A stretch of 64,000 nt of DNA from Mesostigma viride (taxonomy: Eukaryota; Streptophyta; Mesostigmatophyceae; Mesostigmatales; Mesostigmataceae), in contig RPFO01000114.1 of the NCBI GenBank assembly GCA_009746045.1, positions 547,219 through 611,218 of the forward strand, read 5' to 3'. Every line of letters starts with the position of its first letter. Within the stretch, counting starts at the first letter, position 1. The notes under the pieces were generated by a model that ran no database searches, was not told where the DNA came from, and was given only the letters and a program-made list of their open reading frames with translations. This document shows positions 48,521-56,437 of the stretch, piece by piece. The position numbers were made by a program, and so were the translations under genes.

Positions 48521-49956
48521 GGTGCCTGAGGTGCTTCCAACGAGGGCACGCACGGCACAACTGCCCCAACAACGACTCCCTGGCCAACGGGGTGGATCTC
48601 TGCCCGGGCTGCTGGCACGCACGTCATCCCCTGGGGCCTCCAGGCAGCCGTTGCAACAGGCCTCGCTACCCAAATCAATGTGAGTTCACTCACCTTATGT
48701 ACTCTGAGGATGATGATCTCATTACCATTGGGGATGGCAACCAGGGCATAATTGATTTTGAGGCAGCAACCTTACTGTCCTCCCAACACCCTGTTCTGGA
48801 ACCTTACATAAAAGCACTAACCCCTACTGTTGACAACTCCATAGATATCAAGGAGCTTGCTCATCAGCTGCACCTAGCCATGGGTCATGAAACAGTGGCT
48901 GAGGAACTGGCCAGACGGCTGGGGGGTAGTAGCATGGGAAAACAACTCAGGAATGCAGTAAAACTGGCTAGACAACACTGTCAAGAATGTCAGTTCAATA
49001 GCCCCAAACCTCAAAAATGGCATACTGCAACTCCTTCCACCAATAGGGGCATGATAGTGGGGGATGTGATGCACATCAACAAAGATGTCCAACCCTACCT
49101 GATCCTAAAAGACTCATGGTCCAGGTTCACAGTAATGGAACCCCTACCTGGCATGTCTGCAGGGCAGCTACGTGTTGCACTCATGATTGCTTTACCCAGA
49201 TTCTACCCAGTTGACAGAATTTTGCTTGATCAACAATTTTCTTGTCTGACTGACCTGGAAGGGTGTGAAGCAATAGAGATTGCTGGGCTGGAAGATCATG
49301 AGGGTCAGGGGGTCATTGAAAGAACCATCAGATCTGTCAAAACCCTACTAGCCAAAAATCCTTCCAAGGATGCTACTTCAGGGGTCTATTGTGACAGGGC
49401 ACTCTGGTGTCATGAAATGTGCACAACCCTAAACATGAGACCTGTCTTGCATGCCACGTGGGGTGAAGTAATCCCAGCAGGCCTGCAGGCAGGTGTATAT
49501 CCCCCAGAGGTGATAGCACTGTACAACACTGCACGTGCACAAACCTCAGCAAAACTGGCAGAAAAAGATAAAACCCATTCCAGGCCAGTATTCCAAAAAG
49601 GTGATCAAGTTCTCTATTACAAGGAAAACAGCTTTGGTAAGGTTGGAACTTGGCTAGGTCCAGTTACCATCCGTGGATTTACCAAAAACAGCAAGACCGT
49701 GGAGGTCAAGCACAATATCAATGGGAAGCGTCACAGGGTGAGCTGTCATAGAATTAAGAAGTATTATTCTCCCATGGCAGACGTGCCTGGGGAAGAGTCT
49801 TTAAGCATGGACTCACTACTTCTATCTGGCAACTCCAGCATGCCCAGCAGTAGCTCTGAGCCACCAATTACTGCTGTTGACAGCACCACAGCACCCTCTG
49901 TGAACCTTCCACCCTCAGTGAAGCCAGGCCCACTTCACAACCTGGGGATTGCTTAA
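48251..49956 (+). CDS. int: Nucleocapsid and integrase of element B
   Basis: About 570 residues after the presumed frameshift. Order: Gly/Ser/Asn/Gln linker; CCHC knuckle CLRCFQRGHARHNC; second Cys/His cluster (CPGCWHARH); integrase zinc region (HLAMGH and CQEC); catalytic region with Asp in VGDVMHINKD, Asp in ILLDQQFSC and Glu in GVIERTIRS; then a C-terminal segment with GDQVLYYKENSFG and WLGPVTIRGF. The D-to-E spacing reads as about 29 residues, shorter than the usual 35. No DSG/DTG protease motif lies between the knuckle and the integrase, where copia-type elements keep it. The product would insert the cDNA into the genome. Confidence 0.85.
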
Positions 49957-52202
49957 CCAGGCACGAGGTAGCTGGGTTGGAAGCATTAGCTCAGCCCCAA
50001 GGCACCAAATTGTCTGCCAACCCTCCCGCTCTGAGGTCAAGATTGGCAGTCGCCTTGCAAGCATTACACAGGTCACATAAGCAACAAGCTGCTGTGGCCG
50101 CAGGGTTGGCAAAAGTCTCAGCTGTGTGCACTAGTCAGGACCCCTGGACCCTGGCAATAGACACTCAGGCACAGGTCAGTGTGATCAGTGCACAAGCCAT
50201 CCCTGGTCTTGAGATTGCACCTTCATTTTGGGCACGGGTGCAGGATTTCTCAGGCCAAAGCTCACTGGATGTAGTGGGACAAGTGATGCTCCCTATACTT
50301 GGTATTCAGACACCCTTCCAGGTGGTGGAGGGGTACTCTGGTAACACCTTGTTGGGGGAACCTTTTGTATCCTATCCTGGGGTGCTTATCTCAGCTAATG
50401 AGCTCAGTGTCACAGGGGTGGGTGCAGTTCCTCTGGACCACTTTAAAATCCCTCTCTCCAGTATTGTCCCTGGTATGGATGCTGTCATCAAGGCAGTCAA
50501 CACTCAGTATGCACCAGGGGAGATCCCTGATCTGGACAAGTTAGTGCACAGCCAGTTCCTCCATCCCTCAGCCTTTGGGCTGGGTAAGTGGGACATAGCC
50601 ATGCACTCACCCCACCAAATCTCCCACGTCATACAAGAATGCAAAACACAAAAAGGGTTTACCAAGTGGCTGATGGCCATTGTCCACCAAGCCAGGCAGG
50701 AATGGGTCCTGCCCAACCCCAAAAACCCTCAATACAAACCGCCTGTCACCCCTTCATGGGACGTGCCAGAGGGAGCCAAAAAGCTCAGATTAAAATTTGT
50801 TCTCAAACAAAAACCACAAAAAGTGGGCTCCCCAATCTTCCATGCCAGACCATGTGTCACAGAATTAAAGGGGACCTCCACACTGCCAAAAGGGGAAACA
50901 TACACACCTGGGCTGCAACAAACCTCACTCAGGATCATGCTCTCCCTCTTCCTCCACAACCTCAATGCAGGCCAAGACTATGTCTGCAAAGCCACTGATA
51001 TTAAAAGGGCCTTCCTCAGGGGGGACCCAGAAAAGGCTGAATCTGTGTGGAAAGGGAAGGTGTACGTGGTAGACACCCCAGCTGTGTGGAAACCTTATAT
51101 TGATGAGCCCCACCTTATCATCAACATTGGGGTGGAAGGGCTTGTCAGTGCCCCAAAAATTTTCAGAGACTCAGCAGAGGAAGTATTCAAAAAGCTCAAG
51201 GCCACGTATGATGACCTGGACCCATGCTTTTTTGTTGTACCCACCCCCTCTGGACTGCTGTTCTTTGTGTGGCATGGAGATGACCAACTCATTTGTGGGC
51301 CTAGAGCTGAGGTGGAAACCTTTATTCAGCAGGTCCAGGAATCATATGAGATTGGCAAACAGGTGGAATTGAGCACAACCCCCATCCAGTTCTGTGGCAT
51401 CATGTTGCAGCTGCATAGGCAGCCAGATCAGTGGGTCTGCTCTCTCTCCCCTCCTGCAGAATATATCCAAGATTGTCTAGATCTGCTGCAGGACAACTAC
51501 CTCCCCTTACATATGTGTGCCACTGTTCAGGGCAAACTGGGGTGGTGGTCAGCCATCTGTGGGGCTCCCTTAGCTGTCATCAGCAGGGTCACCCATGATG
51601 TTCTAGTCAAGATCAAATGCAGTCACATCAGGAAGTTGGTCAATGACTGTCCCCCCCTCATCCTCCATGGCCTGAATCTGATGGAAGACATCCACATCCA
51701 ATGTGTCATGGACAGCTCCATGGAGAGCAGAACAATCAATCAGATGGGGGCACGGGAATCAGGGCTGTTTTTTCTCACCAACAGGTCAGATTACATGTCC
51801 CTCACTTCCTGGTACAGCAGGCTACACCGCAGAAAACCTGGCAGCAGCAACTCAGCTGAATGTCGTGCTGTGGTGTCTGCTGCATTGCATGCTCGTTCCC
51901 TGCAGCACATGCTCACCTGGCTACAAACCCAGGCAGGCAGCACATGCAATGTCATCTCACATCTCTATACTGACAGCCAATCTGTGATCAGTTTTCTAAC
52001 CAAGAAATCTGTTCTGCTGCTGTCCACACTGACTGGATTGGGTGATCCTCAAACAGGAGGCCACCTATTTTCCAGCTGGACTCATGTGGATGATGAGGAC
52101 AACCCAGCAGACGCTCTCACGAAGCTGCGGGATGCTGCTGGCCAACAGTACCAGCTCCTCTTTCAGAACATGAACCCCTATGATATCAGAGTCAGTGTTT
52201 GA
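49881..52202 (+). CDS. pol: Protease-reverse transcriptase-RNase H of element B
   Basis: The frame overlaps the integrase frame by 76 bases (-1) and has no ATG before the protease, so it is probably made as a fusion. The protease-like region has AIDTQAQVSVIS (usual DTGA changed to DTQA, Asp at 50160) and NTLLGEPFV. RT has ATDIKRAFLRG near 50990, VEGLVSAPKIF, and FVWHGDDQLICG near 51270 (HGDD instead of YxDD). RNase H has VMDSSMESR, SSNSAECRAV, YTDSQSVISF and NPADALTKL. The copia relationship comes from the RT and RNase H motifs. Around 52010-52070 three single-base deletions relative to A replace about 20 residues and then restore the frame, so RNase H of this copy may be altered. Confidence 0.87.
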   Translation, partial: QHHSTLCEPSTLSEARPTSQPGDCLTRHEVAGLEALAQPQGTKLSANPPALRSRLAVALQALHRSHKQQAAVAAGLAKVSAVCTSQDPWTLAIDTQAQVSVISAQAIPGLEIAPSFWARVQDFSGQSSLDVVGQVMLPILGIQTPFQVVEGYSGNTLLGEPFVSYPGVLISANELSVTGVGAVPLDHFKIPLSSIVPGMDAVIKAVNTQYAPGEIPDLDKLVHSQFLHPSAFGLGKWDIAMHSPHQISHVIQECKTQKGFTKWLMAIVHQARQEWVLPNPKNPQYKPPVTPSWDVPEGAKKLRLKFVLKQKPQKVGSPIFHARPCVTELKGTSTLPKGETYTPGLQQTSLRIMLSLFLHNLNAGQDYVCKATDIKRAFLRGDPEKAESVWKGKVYVVDTPAVWKPYIDEPHLIINIGVEGLVSAPKIFRDSAEEVFKKLKATYDDLDPCFFVVPTPSGLLFFVWHGDDQLICGPRAEVETFIQQVQESYEIGKQVELSTTPIQFCGIMLQLHRQPDQWVCSLSPPAEYIQDCLDLLQDNYLPLHMCATVQGKLGWWSAICGAPLAVISRVTHDVLVKIKCSHIRKLVNDCPPLILHGLNLMEDIHIQCVMDSSMESRTINQMGARESGLFFLTNRSDYMSLTSWYSRLHRRKPGSSNSAECRAVVSAALHARSLQHMLTWLQTQAGSTCNVISHLYTDSQSVISFLTKKSVLLLSTLTGLGDPQTGGHLFSSWTHVDDEDNPADALTKLRDAAGQQYQLLFQNMNPYDIRVSV

Positions 52203-52576
52203 ATAAATGACTGGCCATAGCACAGTACACAACCACCACACCCCCTTACCACAGCGATAGCTGCTGGGCGCCATAAAATTCAACACATTCGTTGTGGGGT
52301 GTGAGTGCTGGCTAGGTCAGATTTGTATCCATTTGCAGCTTGAGGACACAAGCTTTGTATCCATTTACTTAATGTGTGCTTCAGTACCTGGCCAAACCAG
52401 CCAGCTGTGTACACCTTATTTAATGTGCAATATAACACCTGGCCAGAACAGCCAGCTGTAACCAACCTGGCTCAACCAGCCATGTCTCTTTTGTACCCCT
52501 AATCAACTTAAAAACAATAACAATAATGTTGGGGGTGCAGACCTGCATTAAGAAATAAATAATAAAACAATACTGG
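52203..52576 (+). other. Non-coding 3' region of element B
   Basis: Between the pol stop and the 3' LTR. It has repeated CCTGGCCA-x-ACCAGCCAGCTG-like words (three degenerate copies) and ends with an A-rich stretch AAGAAATAAATAATAAAACA before ATACTGG and the LTR. The A-rich stretch or GTTGGGGGTGCAG may serve as the polypurine primer. The same region is kept in A at 53351-53724. Confidence 0.7.
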
Positions 52577-53049
52577 AGTTAGTCTCCATGCTTTGCTGTA
52601 GACTAAGTCTCAAAGGCATTGTGAATACAACGTATGAATAAGCCTTGTAAACCCACGTTGGTATGTGAATATAAATACCACGTGGGCTATGCAGATAGGG
52701 ATGCTAGTCGAGTCGCATACGTTTCCCTAGATAGGTACTTTGGGTACTGAGGTACGTGACAGATGTCAGTACCCAGTATACGTAGTGTCCTGTCATTGGA
52801 CGGTACTAGAGTATCCTAGATAGGGACCGTACTGCAGCGTGCATTGATTTGTGATCGCACGATGCAGTGACTAGGCAGCTACCTGTCATCGTGCGGCCTC
52901 GGGCCAACGGTCTGCACCCAACGGTCACTGGCGGCGCAGCCGGTGAGAGGAACGTTGATAAAGGGTAAACCTATTTTCTAATGAACCAAGCAATTCATTG
53001 CTCACAGCTTACAGTGTTCTCAAGCAATATATCCCACCGCATTCTAACT
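52577..53049 (+). repeat. 3' LTR of element B
   Basis: 473 bp, AGTTAG to CTAACT. It differs from the 5' LTR by one added base in AGCTTACAGTG. Followed directly by target duplication GCACA. Confidence 0.95.
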
Positions 53050-53054
53050 GCACA

Positions 53055-53350
53055 TGCTCACCTGGCTACAAACCCAGGCAGGCAGCACATGCAATGTCAT
53101 CTCACATCTCTATACTGACAGCCAATCTGTGATCAGCTTTCTAACCAAGAAATCTGTCTCTGCTGCTGTCCACACTGACTTGGATTGGGTGATCCTCAAA
53201 CAGGAGGCCACCTATTTTTCCAGCTGGACTCATGTGGATGATGAGGACAACCCAGCAGATGCTCTCACGAAGCTGCGGGATGCTGCTGGCCAACAGTACC
53301 AGCTCCTCTTTCAGAACATGAACCCCTATGATATCAGAGTCAGTGTTTGA
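53055..53350 (+). pseudogene. pol: RNase H 3' part of element A
   Basis: Continuation of A's pol after the B insertion. It reads YTDSQSVISFLTKK..WVILKQEATYFSSWTHVDDEDNPADALTKL and stops at 53350. It keeps the three bases missing from B, so it represents the undamaged RNase H end of the family. Confidence 0.85.
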
Positions 53351-53724
53351 ATAAATGACTGGCCATAGCACAGTACACAACCACCACACCCCCTTACCAC
53401 AGCGATAGCTGCTGGGCGCCATAAAATTCAACACATTCGTTGTGGGGTGTGAGTGCTGGCTAGGTCAGATTTGTATCCATTTGCAGCTTGAGGACACAAG
53501 CTTTGTATCCATTTACTTAATGTGTGCTTCAGTACCTGGCCAAACCAGCCAGCTGTGTACACCTTATTTAATGTGCAATATAACACCTGGCCAGAACAGC
53601 CAGCTGTAACCAACCTGGCTCAACCAGCCATGTCTCTTTTGTACCCCTAATCAACTTAAAAACAATAACAATAATGTTGGGGGTGCAGACCTGCATTAAG
53701 AAATAAATAATAAAACAATACTGG

Positions 53725-55079
53725 AGTTAGTCTCCATGCTTTGCTGTAGACTAAGTCTCAAAGGCATTGTGAATACAACGTATGAATAAGCCTTGTAAAC
53801 CTACGTTGGTATGTGAATATAAATACCACGTGGGCTATGCAGATAGGAATGCTAGTCGAGTCGCATACGTTTCCCTAGATAGGTACTTTGGGTACTGAGG
53901 TACGTGACAGATGTCAGTACCCAGTATACGTAGGGTCCTGTCATTGGACGGTACTAGAGTATCCTAGATAGGGACCGTACTGCAGCGTGCATTGATTTGT
54001 GATCGCACGATGCAGTGACTAGACTGCTACCTGTCATCGTGTGGCCTCAGGCCAACGGTCTGCACCCACTGACGGTCACTGGCGGCGCAGCCGGTGAGAG
54101 GAACGTTGATAAAGGGTAAACCTATTTTCTAATGAACCAAGCAATTCATTGCTCACAGCTTTCAGTGAGTTACGTTAAACAGTGCCGGAACCTTTTGCCC
54201 ACTGAGGCAAATCGGGCCGGAACACTATTTTGCCCGGAATAACCACTTCCGAGCACCCAAGTTAATTCGGCCGAATTAACTTGGGTGCTCGGAAGTGGTT
54301 ATTCCGGGCAAAATAGTGTTCCGGCCCGATTTGCCTCAGTGGGCAAAAGGTTCCGGCACTGTTTAACGTAACTAAAACCTGGCCTCGTGGAGGGGGGACG
54401 AAGAGCCCGAGACATCCGCCTAGGCCGCTGAGCACGCACCACTAAATGCGCCGGAGCTGCCTCAGTGAGGATTCGAACCCCTGACCTCCAAGGTGCACGG
54501 GTTTTAGTTACGTTAAACAGTGCCGGAACCTTTTGCCCACTGAGGCAAATCGGGCCGGAACACTATTTTGCCCGGAATAACCACTTCCGAGCACCCAAGT
54601 TAATTCGGCCGAATGAACTTGGGTGCTCGGAAGTGGTTATTCCGGGCAAAATAGTGTTCCGGCCCGATTTGCCTCAGGCGGCAAAAGGTTCCGGCACTAT
54701 TTAACGTAACTAAAACCTGTGCAACTTGGAGGTCAGGGGTTCGGATCCGGACAGCTCCGGCGCATTTAGTGGTGCGTGCTCAGTGGCCTAGGCGGATGTC
54801 TCATATTCAACCCACCCTCCACGAGGCCAGGTTTTAGTTAGGTTAAACAGTGCCGGAACCTTTTGCCCACTGAGGCAAATCGGGCCGCAACACTATTTTG
54901 CCCGGAATAACCACTTCCGAGCACCCAAGTTAATTCGGCCGAGTTAACTTGGGTGCTCGGAAGTGGTTATTCCGGGCAAAATAGTGTTGCGGCCCGATTT
55001 GCCTCAGTGGGCAAAAGGTTCCGGCACTGTTTAACCTAACTCAGTGTTCTCAAGCAATATATCCCACCGCATTCTAACT
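53725..55079 (+). repeat. 3' LTR of element A, interrupted
   Basis: LTR sequence at 53725-54167 and 55047-55079 is split by an 874-bp palindromic element and its CAGTG duplication. Without the insert it is 476 bp. It carries a few private changes (an extra three bases in CACCCACTGACGG, G in TACGTAGGGTCC) relative to A's 5' LTR, so A is older than B. Confidence 0.92.
54168..55041. mobile_element. 874-bp triple-palindrome (foldback) element
   Basis: Three 206-bp near-perfect palindromes (54168-54373, 54506-54711, 54836-55041) are separated by two spacers of 132 and 124 bp that are inverted copies of each other. The whole element is thus also a palindrome centred near 54608. It begins AGTTACGTTAAAC and ends GGTTAGG-complement CCTAACT. 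The target duplication is CAGTG (54163-54167 and 55042-55046). The spacers hold tRNA-like B-box words (54469-54479 on the minus strand, 54738-54748 on the plus strand). No coding capacity. Non-autonomous. Confidence 0.9.
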
Positions 55080-56437
55080 TGAATCCTCATCATTAAATAC
55101 ATAAATGCCATCCATGTACGTACACGGGCAATGATGACACCATGGGAGCCTGAATCCTCATCATTAGTTACATAAATGCCATTCATGTACGTAGACGGGC
55201 CATGATGACACCATGGGAGCCTGAATCCTCATCATTCCAAGTTTCTTTGACATCCATGTACGTGGACGGGCCATGATGACACCATGGGAGCCTGAATCCT
55301 CATCATTTTTTTTATGAGAGGATTCAGGTTACATAAATGCCAACCATGTAGGTAGACAAGCCATGATGACACCATGGGAGCCTGAATCCTCATCATTAAA
55401 TACATAAATGCCATCCATGTACGTAGACGGGCCATGATGACACCCTGGGAGCCTAAATCCTCATCATTAATTACAAAATCGCCATCCATGTACGTAGACG
55501 GGCCATGATGACACCATGGGAGCCTGAATCCTCATCATTTACTATTCCTTGACATCCATGTACGTACACGGGCCATGATGACACCATGGGAGCCTGAATC
55601 CTCATCATTTTTTTTTTCTTTGACATCCATGTACATACGTAGGCCAGCCATGATGACACCAATGGAGCCTGAATCCTCATCATTAATTACATACATGCCA
55701 TCCATGTACGTAGACGGGCCATGATGACACCAATGGAGCCTGAATCCTCATCATTAATTACATAAATGCCAACCATGTACATACACGGGCAATGATGACA
55801 CCATGGGAGCCTGAATCCTCATCATTTTTTTTTTCTTTGACATCCATGTACATACGTAGGCCAGCCATGATGACACCAATGGAGCCTGAATCCTCATCAT
55901 TAATTACATACATGCCATCCATGTACGTAGGCCAGCCATGATGACACCATGGGAGCCTGAATCCTCATCATTTACTATTCCTTGACATCCATGTACGTAG
56001 GCCAGCCATGATGACACCAATGGACTCAGCCTGAATCCTCATCATTTTTTTAATGAGAGGATTCAGGTTACATAAATGCCAACCATGTAGGTAGACAAGC
56101 CATGATGACACCATGGGAGCCTGAATCCTCATCATTAATTACATAAATGCCATCCATGTACGTAGACGGGCCATGATGACCCCATGCCAGGAGCCTAAAT
56201 CCTCATCATTAATTACATAAATGCCATCCATGTACGTAGACGGGCCATGATGACCCCATGCCAGGAGCCTAAATCCTCATCATTAATTACAAAATCGCCA
56301 TCCATGTACGTAGACAAGCCATGATGACACCATGGGAGCCTGAATCCTCATCATTAATTACATACATGCCATCCATGTACGTAGACAAGCCATGATGACC
56401 AAATGGGAGCCTGAATCCTCATCATTAGTTACATAAA
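55080..56437 (+). repeat. Satellite array, plus orientation, block right of the retrotransposon nest
   Basis: The same ~71-bp monomers continue after the 3' target duplication of element A. Units here are more diverged (for example CCATGCCAGGAGCCTAAATCC) than in 30-38 kb. Confidence 0.95.

Larger units (their letters stand above)
45401..53049 (+). mobile_element. LTR retrotransposon B (nested, complete)
   Basis: Complete 7649-bp element inserted in A's RNase H gene with duplication GCACA (45396-45400 and 53050-53054). The two LTRs differ by essentially one inserted base, so the insertion is young. It is in the same orientation as A and in the same family. Order: LTR, gag, integrase, protease-RT-RNase H, 374-bp non-coding tail, LTR. 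Confidence 0.95.
38891..55079 (+). mobile_element. LTR retrotransposon A (outer, interrupted)
   Basis: Inserted in satellite DNA with the 5-bp target duplication TGAAT (38886-38890 and 55080-55084). Its LTRs are 38891-39362 and 53725-55079 (the latter interrupted). Internal coding runs to 45400, where element B interrupts the RNase H part, and resumes at 53050. After removing B and the palindromic insert with their target duplications, the element is about 7.66 kb, the same as B. A-specific bases shared by its two LTRs (CCTACG, GATAGGAATG, GACTGCTACC) differ from those shared by B's two LTRs (CCCACG, GATAGGGATG, GGCAGCTACC), which confirms the pairing. Confidence 0.93.

Noticed and set aside
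54469-54505. tRNA 3' half in the palindrome spacer
   Set aside because: Only the T-arm and a variable-region-like stretch are present. There is no 5' half, so it is at most a tRNA-derived fragment.
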